Shown here in pieces: positions 49,859 to 61,000 of a stretch of DNA of 64,000 nt. The notes under the pieces are model-generated. The model had not been told where the DNA came from and ran no database searches. It saw nothing but the letters and a program-made list of their open reading frames with translations. Source of the stretch: Stentor roeselii (Eukaryota > Ciliophora > Heterotrichea > Heterotrichida > Stentoridae); NCBI GenBank assembly GCA_006503475.1, contig RSEH01000190.1, positions 1 through 64,000 of the forward strand, in the 5' to 3' direction. How positions within the stretch are numbered: the stretch's first letter is position 1; each line of letters starts with the position of its first letter. The translations under genes were made by a program, and so were the position numbers.

Positions 49859-50266
49859 CTAATTATTTCCTGCCCTCAAATCATTTTCCCTAACCTGTTC
49901 ATAAAGCCTATCAACCTGTTTCCTTACATGAAAAATTTCTACCTCTTCATCTTTCAACATACCAACAGGTTTTTCCACTTTTTTTCTAATTTCCCTTCTT
50001 TCCTTTTCAACCTCTTCACTTCTATTCGGCCTGACATTGAACTTCCTCTGAACAGGTTCATATTGAATATCATCTAAAATGACTTTCCGTGCAGTGGGTA
50101 GTTTGACATCGAGGTCTATTTGTTTAAACAAAGGAACAACTATTTTTTCAGCTGAAATTTCATCAGCGATCTCTTGACCAGTTTTTTCTATTTTTTCAGT
50201 CCTTTTCGGGGCGAGTTTGGAAAGATTTTGTTTGAAAGCCTGGGTAAAAATAATGGTTTTGATCAT
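49859..50266 (-). CDS. Small charged protein, unknown
   Basis: 135 residues from the ATG at 50266 (the frame stays open a little further but without an ATG). The N-terminus MIKTIIFTQAFKQNLSKLAPKR is hydrophobic then basic, compatible with a mitochondrial presequence. The rest is highly charged: KQIDLDVKLPTARKVILDD, then EVEKERREIRKKVEKP and a helical C-terminus. A mitochondrial ribosomal or matrix protein would fit, but I recognise no family. Start codon only 10 bp from the divergent neighbour. Confidence 0.6.
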   Translation of the reverse strand: MIKTIIFTQAFKQNLSKLAPKRTEKIEKTGQEIADEISAEKIVVPLFKQIDLDVKLPTARKVILDDIQYEPVQRKFNVRPNRSEEVEKERREIRKKVEKPVGMLKDEEVEIFHVRKQVDRLYEQVRENDLRAGNN

Positions 50267-50276
50267 TATATTGAAA

Positions 50277-51167
50277 ATGTTCTCAATTAGATCTTCAAAT
50301 TTTTTTGCATCACCCAAGTCGCCGGTTCCGGACTTTTCGGAGTTTACACTTGAGTTGTCTCAGATCTCTGAAGTTGAACAGACAGTTTTTTCGCCTTTGA
50401 ACTCGTCGATTAATGAGTCGAAGATCGAGTACTTTAAAAATTCGCCTTCAGTCAACACGTTTAAAGTCAGGGAAAGTTTCATCGCAGGACTTTTAAGCCA
50501 AGAACTCACTTTGCAAAGAGCTCTCAGTGAAAGTTCACTAAAAGTCAAACAGTTAGAAATCGATTTAAATTTTTACGTTGAACAGTTTCGAATTGTTAAT
50601 GATGAAAACTTAGCCCTGCAGTCCTTATTGATTGAAAAAGATAAAATTATTGATGAACTTGTTGCTGATTCCACGAAAATAAATCAGAAACTTGAAGAAA
50701 GAAAGTATTTATCGAAAGGAAGTTCTGATGATGACTGGTCAAATGAATATTCTCGAAAAAGTCCAAAAAATCTTCAAGAAAGTTCTGAAAAGTTACAAAA
50801 AACTCAAGAAACTTGTGTAAATACAACTTGCAGTCATCATTCAACTGACAGTATCAACAATAAAGAAATTTTTAGACTTTTGAAAGAAAATGAAAACTTG
50901 AAAATAGAAATTTGTGAATTAGAGAATCAAATGAAAAAGCAGGACTTTTATATTATTAAAGAATTAAAAAGTGAGTTGAAAGTTAATGACTCTGAAGGGT
51001 TGATTAGGAGAGTGCTTTATCTTCAAGAACATTTTCATCAGACGAAAGAAATTTTACCTGTTTATAGTCAGATCTCTTCGATTGTTTCGAAAGCGGTCGG
51101 GCGGATGGTTACAGAGCATTCGGGGATTATTCAATTGGTCAAATCTAAGTTCCTTCCACAAGTTTAG
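50277..51167 (+). CDS. Coiled-coil protein, unknown
   Basis: 296 residues from the ATG at 50277; an in-frame ATG at 50253 is an alternative that would overlap the divergent gene's start. Ser/Pro-rich N-terminus (ASPKSPVPDF), coiled coil at about 65-130 and 195-245 (LLKENENLKIEICELENQ), and a helical C-terminus (SIVSKAVGRMVTEHSG). Likely basal-body or cytoskeletal by composition; no named family. Confidence 0.72.
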   Translation: MFSIRSSNFFASPKSPVPDFSEFTLELSQISEVEQTVFSPLNSSINESKIEYFKNSPSVNTFKVRESFIAGLLSQELTLQRALSESSLKVKQLEIDLNFYVEQFRIVNDENLALQSLLIEKDKIIDELVADSTKINQKLEERKYLSKGSSDDDWSNEYSRKSPKNLQESSEKLQKTQETCVNTTCSHHSTDSINNKEIFRLLKENENLKIEICELENQMKKQDFYIIKELKSELKVNDSEGLIRRVLYLQEHFHQTKEILPVYSQISSIVSKAVGRMVTEHSGIIQLVKSKFLPQV

Positions 51168-51203
51168 TCATATCCCAACCCAACCCTCCAACCCTAAATA
51201 AAA

Positions 51204-52190
51204 ATGGTCTCCGTTCAGCCAAAGTCTCTTGAAATCTCAACAGCAATGTGTTACAAGAACAAGCTTCTCGCCAGTTACAAATCCGACGCAACCCTTCACC
51301 TATTCTCTCTAAGTGCCCTTCCCTACCTTCACCTAAGCCATCTTCATACAAAAGGCCAAATCCAAAGTATCGACTGGGGATTCAAGCGTGACCAAATCTT
51401 GACCTGTGGAGACTCCGAGGTCTTAATCTTAAAAGTCTCAGAAAAAACAAAGTAACTTTTAATCAGCACCATTGAACTACTTCAGCAATTTCCATTCAAT
51501 GCATCGATGGGAGTTTTCAGCTATCAAAACGACTTCATCATTATCGGCAGTACTTCAGGCGAGGTGCATCACGTGAATTTAGAAACTGGTTCAAAGGTCT
51601 TTAGTTACTTTCACAAGGGTAAAGTGACAGGAGTCGATATTAACTATGAAGACGATTTAATAGTCTCCGCGTCTTTTGATGGTACTTGCTTGTTACACAA
51701 GGCCAGTGAGAGGAAAAAGTTAAGGACTTTGGAATTCGCTGAACATGGACAGTCGAAGAACCTGCCGTTCTTTGGATGCAGGTTTTCGAAAAGAGGAGAC
51801 GTTTTGTTTACTGTCAGTTCTGATGAGTATTCTTTTCTTACTCAGTGGGATATGAAGGAACTTGCACCGATTGTTACGTTTCGCATTCATCATGCACCTA
51901 TCAGTACTTTTAATATGAGTCTTGATGGGTTCTTTTTGGGAATCGGGACTCAAGATGGATGGGTCAGGATTTTAAATACTAGGACTATGGACTTTGAAAG
52001 GAAAAGTAAAGAGTTTGAATTACCGGTCTCGGCTTTTTCTTTTACTTATGATAGTCGACATGTTGTAGTCGCCTCTGGATATGAGTTTAAGAATATGTTT
52101 AATACTAGAGGAGAAGGGTTCTTCTCGAAAGCATCGAAGATTTGGGTGATTTCAATCTTTTTGTTGTGGTTCTATTTATATTTTAGTTAA
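51204..52190 (+). CDS. SEC12/PREB-like WD40 protein with C-terminal anchor
   Basis: Exons 51204-51451 and 51467-52190 give 323 residues. WD40-type blades run from the start (ALPYLHLSHLHTKGQIQSIDW) through DDLIVSASFDGTCLLHKA and APISTFNMSLDGFFLGIGTQDGWVRIL. The C-terminus is one hydrophobic helix (IWVISIFLLWFYLYF) that would anchor the propeller on a membrane facing the cytosol. A small WD40 protein with a C-terminal anchor and this blade order matches SEC12/PREB, the SAR1 exchange factor that starts COPII coat assembly at the ER. Blade sequences are divergent, so the name is probable, not certain. The luminal tail is absent. Confidence 0.72.
51452..51466 (+). other. 15-nt spliceosomal intron
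   Basis: GTAACTTTTAATCAG: GT...AG, A at position 10. Retention gives AAG-TAA; removal fuses the WD40 halves. Confidence 0.93.
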
Positions 52191-52283
52191 GATTTCTTGG
52201 GAATTGTTGACTTTTCATAAATTTAAAGCTAAAATCGAATCCCAATACTAAGATACACCAGCTGATAATTAATCAAATACTAT

Positions 52284-52380
52284 TCCCCCCAAACCCCACC
52301 CCAAACCTCCTCAATCCCCCTCTCCCATTCCCAATCCCAATCCCAATCCCTCTAACCCCTCTCAAACCTCTTCAACCCTC
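52284..52380. repeat. C-rich tract with CCCAAT repeats (G4-prone minus strand)
   Basis: Between convergent genes. The plus strand is almost free of G; 52324-52350 reads CCCATT then three CCCAAT units and CCC, so the minus strand holds five G3 runs with 3-base loops, a classic quadruplex pattern. Flanked by further CCCC runs. Confidence 0.8.
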
Positions 52381-52456
52381 CATCCAATATCCTCCATCCA
52401 ATCAAAAAACCTTTAAAACCCTTCTCAACCAAAGCTAAAATCAACATCCTACTATA

Positions 52457-52834
52457 TTACTTTAAAACTGTTTCCTCTACTTTTTTGTTTCTCTTATAAC
52501 AAGCTTGGCACTGTCCTTTTGCGTACTTTTTCTTGAGCTCCAACTGGCGGGAACAGCTAAGACAAGTGAAAAGCAAAGTTCCAGGTTTCAAATTGGCCAG
52601 ATCAGGTTCAAAGTCCTTTGAAGGCCTTCCTCGCTTTCGTGGTCCAAGTTCAGTGGAGTACTGGACGTGGATGCCGACATAAGGATTAGTCCAGGAGGTC
52701 GGTGGTTTTGACACACATAGCTTTTTTCTACTCTTTAATCGTAGAATATCTATGGTATCTGAATATTGACTAGTAAATTTCCTGATCTGTTCTAGTTTTT
52801 TATTAAATTCAATAGTGTTCTGAACAAGGTCCAT
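52457..52834 (-). CDS. AT-hook and zinc-ribbon small protein
   Basis: 125 residues. The middle has PRKRGRPSKD, a textbook AT-hook (core GRP flanked by basic residues) that binds the minor groove of AT-rich DNA. The C-terminus has CLSCSRQLELKKKYAKGQCQAC, a CxxC-14-CxxC zinc-binding pair. The N-terminal 45 residues are helical. It is probably a nuclear DNA-binding or chromatin protein; the family is not recognised. Confidence 0.78.
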   Translation of the reverse strand: MDLVQNTIEFNKKLEQIRKFTSQYSDTIDILRLKSRKKLCVSKPPTSWTNPYVGIHVQYSTELGPRKRGRPSKDFEPDLANLKPGTLLFTCLSCSRQLELKKKYAKGQCQACYKRNKKVEETVLK

Positions 52835-53033
52835 ATTGATATCAGGCAGATTTTCAACACAGAGATAGATGAAAGTTTAAATATTCACTTTGGCCCAGGG
52901 AATATAGAGGAAATCGATTGGTTGGATGTTTTTATGAATGGGGATCATGAGAAGTTTATTGGCCTTATTTAATTACAGTTATAGCATTAGAAAATTAGAT
53001 TTATGTTTCAGGTTTTACTCTTTCTCCTATATA

Positions 53034-53240
53034 ATGGAAAAAAGCACTCCCAAAGAAACAAAAGTCCAACAAGACCGCTTTTGGACCTGGAGAGTCAACC
53101 GCGAAGAAAACCTGATCATCAAAGAATTCGAAGACATAGAAGAGCGTTCATCAAACCAAGAAAGACTTCAAAAAAGCATCATAAAAGCTAAAATAGTAGC
53201 AGAAAACTTAAAACACAGGGCAACATCCATGAATCCCTAG
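53034..53240 (+). CDS. Small charged helical protein, 68 residues
   Basis: Starts at the ATG at 53034; the same frame is open to 52938 but that part is hydrophobic and unlike the rest. The protein has a short basic start (MEKSTPKETKVQQ), an aromatic segment RFWTWRVNREEN and a long charged helix to residue 62. This size and layout recall small axonemal microtubule-associated proteins, but no family is assigned. It ends 40 bp before the CDC45 stop on the opposite strand. Confidence 0.55.
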   Translation: MEKSTPKETKVQQDRFWTWRVNREENLIIKEFEDIEERSSNQERLQKSIIKAKIVAENLKHRATSMNP

Positions 53241-53280
53241 TTTAACTAAAAAAAATCCTCATCTAAACATCTTAATTAAT

Positions 53281-54930
53281 TCAAATATCTTCATTGGTAA
53301 GTTTTTCAATGAAAGCCTGAAAATGTTCTTTCTTAACCTCAATATAAGCATCTTCAAAGAAGTCCCTTCTGAAGTCAGCTTGAACCGCTTCAGCAGCTTC
53401 ATGAAATCTCCATCCAAAGTCATTTTTATCCTGTAATTTACTGATGACTCCACAAACAAAATAAGTATTTCGACTTGAATTAAAAACACATAAAACCATA
53501 GGCTTCGGTCTCACATTAGTCCTTAAGCTTTGATAAGCCTCTTGAATAAAGCAGTTCAATTTTTTTATTGCTAAAGGATGATGAAAAAATTTTATCTGAT
53601 TGATGGAGTCGCTGCTTATAATTGCATATCGAAATTCATTTGCAGGGCTGATGACTTTCTTTTCAATCAGGGCAGTGCCTTGTTGAATGACGGCTTTTTG
53701 TAGTTCAATTGCGAGTTTAATGCCTTGTTCGAGTTTTCCTTCTTCAAGTAGCGCATCATGTGCAGTCCAAAAGTTCCGAAGCCACTTGTCTTGCAAGGTG
53801 ACTTCTTCATCAGTATCCTCAAGAAGACCAGGGTATTCAAAAAGTGCACTGATTGCATAAACGACGTCAGAAGCACTGTATTGCCTTTTACGACTGTATT
53901 GTCTAACACAAGTCGTGATGAATAAATCATCAATATCATACTGACTTCCAATCAACGGAAGCTTTTCCCTTAAAGTAGCTTTAAACTGACTCTTCATAAA
54001 TCGATATTGTTGTTTGCATTCTTGTAAAGGTATTCCTATTTGTGCTAATATTTCATTCAACTTATTTTTTCCAGGTTCTTTCCAGATGCCAAGGCGAGAG
54101 GCGATATAATTAGAATGATAAAGACTATCATAAAGTGACCAATGTCGATACAACATGATCCTTAAGTCCTTATGTTCAATGAAAACACTTGAAACTGGCT
54201 TCTGTTCCGTCTGTATCTCAAAATTACAAGAATCATCTTCAACACGTGAAGGAACTTTATAAATATTAGCAGGGTGACTTACCACTTCATTAATACAAGC
54301 ACTTATTTTCCCTTCATAATCCACTCTATCAATTTTACTATGCAACAGCTGGTCAGTGAGTCCAACAATCCACAACCAAAGCAACTCCAAACTAGCCCTA
54401 TTCAATTCCCTTGCAAGAGAATAAATCACTCCAGAAGTCGCTGCGGCGAAGAAGACTCCAGTTGAGTCACTTTCAACAACCAGTCTTCTTGGCTTCATTT
54501 CCCGCCTTTCAGGGTCAGAGGAAATTGCGTCTTGATCTTCAGCTGAGAGGCTTTCATCAAAGACCCGAACGAGGGTGCTTTTCAGGTAGTTTTGAATGTA
54601 GGGCCTTTGACTGTCAAATATGTAGCAGACCAGGTCTTTTGACTCGATTAAACCTGTCATGTCGGCGGAACCTCCGCAGTTGAATAAGACGATCGTGTGA
54701 AGACTTGGGTCTGATACTGACGAGAGAGAGTCTTGAAGTTCTGAGTAGTTCGCTACGGGAGTCACGCAGTATTGGACGGCGTCTTTGTGTAGAAGAGTTG
54801 TGAATATTTTGCATGCACAGATTGCGTCTACGTCGCCTGATACGTAGATTAGGATACTACAACCTTTGTCTAAAGAGTCTTGACGGATTTGGTTGTACGC
54901 CTCGGTTAGATCGGATAGGTTTATTCTCAT
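53281..54930 (-). CDS. CDC45: CDC45 replication factor
   Basis: 549 residues, the usual family length. The N-terminus has ILIYVSGDVDAICACKIF, the inactive DHH-type motif typical of CDC45, then HTIVLFNCGGSADM, VCYIFDSQRP and, after an acidic segment, LLWLWIVGLTDQLLHSKID and IMLYRHWSLYDSLYHSNY, all in family order. CDC45 joins MCM2-7 and GINS as the CMG helicase at replication forks. The acidic insert is shorter than in animals. The stop is TGA, one of only two here. The ATG is at the family start. Confidence 0.95.
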   Translation of the reverse strand: MRINLSDLTEAYNQIRQDSLDKGCSILIYVSGDVDAICACKIFTTLLHKDAVQYCVTPVANYSELQDSLSSVSDPSLHTIVLFNCGGSADMTGLIESKDLVCYIFDSQRPYIQNYLKSTLVRVFDESLSAEDQDAISSDPERREMKPRRLVVESDSTGVFFAAATSGVIYSLARELNRASLELLWLWIVGLTDQLLHSKIDRVDYEGKISACINEVVSHPANIYKVPSRVEDDSCNFEIQTEQKPVSSVFIEHKDLRIMLYRHWSLYDSLYHSNYIASRLGIWKEPGKNKLNEILAQIGIPLQECKQQYRFMKSQFKATLREKLPLIGSQYDIDDLFITTCVRQYSRKRQYSASDVVYAISALFEYPGLLEDTDEEVTLQDKWLRNFWTAHDALLEEGKLEQGIKLAIELQKAVIQQGTALIEKKVISPANEFRYAIISSDSINQIKFFHHPLAIKKLNCFIQEAYQSLRTNVRPKPMVLCVFNSSRNTYFVCGVISKLQDKNDFGWRFHEAAEAVQADFRRDFFEDAYIEVKKEHFQAFIEKLTNEDI

Positions 54931-55099
54931 TTTTAATCAGAGGGTTAGGGATTTCAGGAAGGTTTTGGCAGGAGTGGGAATTTAATTAGAGTTTATTTAT
55001 CAAGCAATTATGCTAAAGTAATTAAACCCAAAATCAACCCATAAAAACTCTTTATTTCAATCCTCTCTAAACCAAAAAAAAATAATTCAATCCTTTCTA

Positions 55100-58000
55100 T
55101 TAGTTATTCCTCAAAATGATATACTTGAAAGATCTACTCACAGCAAACACCGCTTCTTGTTTCCCAACAGAATCAGAGTCAGGCATGATTTTAGCAGTAA
55201 GAAGAATATTGAAAGCTTCTTTAGGTTTCAACGGTATTTTCCCAAATATTCCACTCATGCCCATAGAGATCTTATGCAACTGGTTAACAGTGAAATTTTT
55301 ATTCGGAAGGATATTTTTCAGTGCTTTTTCCATGACTTCCGTATTTACTTGCCCTGCACTTCCGAAATGAGAAGATTTTTCTAGGTCTTCAATTGCAGGT
55401 AGTTCAAGAGTACTCAAAACAAGGTCGAGGAACTTGCATGCTTGATCAAATGTTGATGAAGTCTTTAAGTCGGTCTCTGTGTCTGATACGTCGGATGAGG
55501 ATGGAGACTCGGCTTTCGGGACTGTCATTTTTTTCTCTTGTCGGACTCTTTGGTGCTCTACTAGTTTTGCTTTCTTTTGAAGCGCTGTTGAACTGTTTTT
55601 TGAACTGGAACTTGAACTTGAACTGGAACTGGATGAGCTGGACTTTTTCTTCGCTACATTCTTTTTTTTGCTAGAGGACGATGATGAGCTGGAACTCGAT
55701 GACTTCTTCTTTGCCTCATGAGTCGCAACCCCTAATTGAGTCTTTGCTTTTTTGTTTGAAGATGAAGAACTTGAAGAAGACTTTTTACCCGGGATTTTAG
55801 CAGCAGAGATTGAGGGATGCACTTCAGATGATTTGACATCTACTTTCACCGAAGGGTTCTGGATACTAGGTGGCTTGATTTCAATAGATTTCTTTTTACC
55901 TGATGATGAAGATGATGATGAAGATGATGAAGAGGATGACGAAGACTTCTTCTTAGAAATTTCTACTTTTGCATTGGATGAAGGCAACTTGATTCCTGCT
56001 TTCCTTGAATTACTTGAGCTGGAACTGCTTGATGATTTTTTGCTTAAGTGAACTTCAGATTTTGGAAGTATGGTAGGGGGTTTGATCTCGACTTTTGCTG
56101 TAGAGCTAGGAACATTCACACTAATCTTTTTCTTATCATTTGAACTACTTGATGATGAGGAAGAGCTACTCTTTTTAGCACCTATTTTTACTCCAGGAAC
56201 ATTTATTTCAGCTTTAACTGTTGGAACAGAAGGCTTAATCTGGACTTTTTTCTTGTTTGAAGATGAAGATGATGATGAAGACGAAGAGCTGCTCTTTTTA
56301 CCACCTAGTTTGACTTCAGGAGCTTTTATTTGAGCATTAATACTGGGAACTGAAGGCTTTATTTGTGCTTTTTTCTTACTTGATGAAGACGAAGAACTAC
56401 TTTTTTTAGGAGCTATTTTGACTTCTGGGGCTTTAATTTCTGGTTTAACTATCTGTGCAGAAGGTTTGATTTGGATTTTTTTCTTGTTTGAGGAGGATGA
56501 CGATGAAGAAGATGAAGACGAAGAACTGCCTTTTTTAAGTCCTAGTTTGACTTCAGGAGCTTTTATTTGAGAATTAACATTTGGAACTGAAGGCTTTATT
56601 TGCACTTTTTTCTTATTTGATGATGATGATGAAGAGCTGCCCTTTTTTCCTTGAACCTTTAACCCAGGAGCTGAAATATCTACCTTAACAGCAGGAGCAG
56701 GTGGTGTAACATGTACCTTTTTCTTACTTGAAGAAGAAGAGGAGCTCTTTTTCCCTCCAATTTTTACTGCAGGAACTTTAACTTCAGCTTTAACAGCCGG
56801 AACAGATGGTTTAATTTCTATCTTTTTCTTCCCTGAAGAAGAGGAAGATGATGATGAACTGCTCTTTTTTCCTCCGATCTTTACTCCTGGAACTTTAACA
56901 TCAGTCTTAACAGCAGGAACTTTAACATCAGCCTTAACAGCCGGAACAGATGGTTTAATTTGAACCTTTTTCTTTCCTGAAGAAGAGGAAGATGATGATG
57001 AACTGCTCTTTTTTCCTCCGATCTTTACTGCAGGAACTTTAACATCAGCCTTAACAGCAGGAACCGATGGCTTAATTTCTATCTTTTTCTTTTTAGAAGA
57101 AGAGGAAGATGAACTGCTCTTTTTGCCTCCGATCTTTACTCCTGGAACTTTAACATCAGCCTTAACAGCCGGAACATTTGGCTTAATTTGGATATTTTTC
57201 TTTTTAGAAGAAGAGGAAGATGAATTGCTCTTTTTTCCTCCAATCTTGACGGCAGGAACTTTAACATCAGCCTTAACAGCAGGAATAGTTGGCTTAATTT
57301 GGATATTTTTCTTTTTTGAAGAAGAGGAAGAAGAACTGCTCTTTTTACCTCCGATCTTCACTGTAGGAGCTTGGATGTCAGCCTTGATAGAAGGAACCGA
57401 TGGCTTGATTTCTATCTTTTTCTTGCTGGAAGATGATGATGAGCTGCTCTTTTTACCTTTGATATTGACAGTAGGAGCTTTGATGTCAGCCTTAACAGCC
57501 GGAACCGTTGGCTTAATTTGCACATTTTTCTTTTTAGAAGAAGAGGAAGATGAGCTATTCTTTTTCCCTCCTATCTTGACGGCAGGAACTTTGACTTCAG
57601 CCTTAACAGCAGGAACCGTTGGCTTAATTTGTACATTTTTCTTTTTTGATGAAGAGGAAGATGAGCTACTCTTTTTTCCTCCTATCTTTACTTCAGGAAC
57701 TTTAACATCAGCCTTGATAGTTGGAACAGATGGTTTAATTTGAACCTTTTTCTTACTGGAAGATGATGATGATGAGCTACTCTTTTTTCCTCCGATCTTG
57801 ACTGAAGGAACTTTTACATCAGCTTTAACAGCCGGAACCGTTGGCTTAATTTGTACCTTTTTCTTGCTGGAAGATGACGAAGATGATGATGAGCTGCTCT
57901 TTTTTCCTCCAATCTTGACTGCTGGAACTTTTACATCAGCTTTAACAGCAGGAACAGTTGGCTTAATTTGGACATTTTTCTTTTTAGAAGATGAAGAAGA

Positions 58001-61000
58001 CGAGCTACTCTTTTTTCCTCCGATCTTGACCTCAGGGACTTTAACATCAGCCTTAACAGAAGGAACAGTTGGCTTAATCTGGACATTTTTCTTTTTAGAA
58101 GAAGAGGATGATGAGCTACTCTTTTTTCCTCCAATCTTGACGGCAGGAACTTTGACTTCAGCCTTAACAGCAGGAACTGATGGCTTTATTTGGATATTTT
58201 TCTTTTTAGAAGATGAAGAAGATGAATTACTCTTTTTTCCTCCGATCTTGACCTCAGGGACTTTAACATCAGCCTTAACAGCAGGAATAGTTGGCTTAAT
58301 TTGGACATTTTTCTTTTTAGAAGAAGAGGAAGAAGAACTACTTTTTTTTCCTCCGATCTTAACTTCAGGAGCTTTAATTTCAGCCTTGATAGTAGGAACA
58401 GATGGCTTAATTTGAACCTTTTTCTTTTTAGAAGATGAAGAAGATGAACTACTCTTTTTTCCTCCTATCTTTACTGCAGGAACTTTTACATCAGCCTTAA
58501 CAGCAGGAACAGTTGGTTTAATTTGAACCTTTTTCTTTTTAGAAGAAGAGGAAGATGAACTACTCTTTTTTCCTCCTATCTTGACTGCAGGAACTTTAAC
58601 ATCAGCCTTGATAGCTGGGGCCGATGGTTTAATTTGAACCTTTTTCTTTTTGGAAGAAGAGGATGACGAGCTACTCTTTTTTCCTCCTATCTTGACTGCA
58701 GGAACTTTGACATCAGCTTTAACAGCAGGAACTGATGGTTTAATTTCTATCTTTTTCTTGCCTGAAGATGAGGAAGATGATGATGAACTGCTCTTTTTTC
58801 CTCCTATCTTGACTGCTGGAACTTTTACATCAGCCTTAACAGCAGGAAGAGTTGGTTTAATTTCAACCTTTTTCTTTTTAGAAGAAGAGGAAGATGAGCT
58901 ACTCTTTTTTCCTCCTATTTTGACGGCAGGAACTTTAACATCAGCCTTAACAGCCGGAATAGTTGGTTTAATTTGAACATTTTTCTTTTTAGAAGAAGAG
59001 GAAGATGAACTACTCTTTTTTCCATCAATCTTGACAGCAGGAATTTTTACATCAGCTTTAACGGCCGGAACAGTTGGCTTAATTTCCACTTTTTTCTTTT
59101 TTGAAGAAGATGATGATGAACTACTCTTTTTTCCACCAATCTTGACAGCAGGAATTTTTACATCAGCTTTAACGGCCGGAACAGTTGGCTTAATTTCCAC
59201 TTTTTTCTTTTTTGAAGAAGATGATGATGAACTACTCTTTTTTCCACCAATCTTGACAGCAGGAACTTTGACATCAGCTTTAACAGCTGGAACTGATGGT
59301 TTAATTTCTATCTTTTTCTTGTTGGAAGATGAAGATGAGCTACTCTTTTTACCACCAATCTTGATTGAAGGAGCCTTAACATCAGCCTTCACAGCTGGAA
59401 CCGTTGGCTTAATTTGTACTTTTTTCTTGCTTGAAGAAGATGATGAGCTACTCTTTTTTCCACCGATTTTTACTGCAGGAACTTTGACATCAGCCTTAAC
59501 AGTCGGAACTGATGGCTTAATTTGTACCTTTTTCTTTTTGGAAGAAGATGATGATGAACTACTTTTTTTTCCACCTATTTTGACCTCAGGAATTTTTACA
59601 TCAGCTTTAACAGCTGGAACCGATGGCTTAATTTCCACTTTTTTCTTTTTTGAAGAAGATGACGATGAACTGCTCTTTTTTCCTCCGATCTTTACTGCAG
59701 GAACTTTAATGTCTGCCTTAACTGCTGGAACTGATGGTTTAATTTGGACCTTTTTCTTGCTTGAAGACGATGATGATGAGCTACTCTTTTTTCCACCAAT
59801 CTTGACAGCAGGAACTTTAACGTCAGCTTTAACAGCTGGAACTGATGGTTTTATTTGCACCTTTTTCTTTTTGGAAGAAGATGAAGATGAGCTACTCTTT
59901 TTTCCACCGATCTTGACGGCAGGAACTTTGACGTCTGCCTTAACTGCTGGAACCGATGGCTTAATTTGAACCTTTTTCTTACTGGATGAAGAGGAAGATG
60001 AACTGCTCTTTTTTCCTCCGATCTTTACAGCAGGAACTTTAACGTCGGCCTTAACAGCTGGAATTGATGGCTTAATTTGTATCTTTTTCTTTTTGGAAGA
60101 AGATGATGATGAACTACTCTTTTTACCACCAATCTTAACCTCAGGAACTTTAACATCAGCCTTGATAGCAGGGGCCGATGGTTTAATTTGTACCTTTTTC
60201 TTGCTGGAAGATGATGATGAGCTACTCTTTTTTCCACCGATCTTTACAGCAGGAACTTTGACATCAGCCTTAACAGCTGGAACTGATGGCTTAATTTGTA
60301 TCTTTTTCTTTTTAGAAGAAGAAGAAGATGAGCTACTCTTTTTCTTGCCGATCTTGACTTCAGGAACTTTAACATCAGCTTTAACGGCCGGAACAGTTGG
60401 CTTAATTTCCACTTTTTTCTTTTTTGAAGAAGAGGATGATGAACTACTCTTTTTTCCACCAATCTTGACAGCAGGAATTTTTACATCAGCTTTAACAGCC
60501 GGAACAGTTGGCTTAATTTGTACCTTTTTCTTTTTGGAAGAAGATGATGATGAACTACTTTTTTTTCCACCTATTTTGAATGAAGGAACTTTGACATCAG
60601 TCTTAACAGTCGGAACTGATGGCTTAATTTGGATATTTTTCTTTTTAGAAGAAGAGGAAGATGAACTACTCTTTTTTCCTCCGATCTTCACTGCAGGAAC
60701 TTTGACTTCAGCCTTAACAGTTGGAACCGATGGTTTAATTTGGACCTTTTTCTTATTTGATGATGATGATGAACTGCTCTTTTTTCCACCGATCTTGGCA
60801 GCAGGAACTTTGACATCAGCCTTAACAGCCGGAACTGAAGGTTTAATTTGTACCTTTTTCTTTTTGGAAGAAGATGAAGATGAGCTACTCTTTTTTCCAC
60901 CTATCTTGACCTCAGGAATTTTTACATCAGCTTTAACAGCGGGAACCGATGGCTTAATTTGTACCTTTTTCTTTTTGGAAGAAGATGAGCTACTCTTTTT

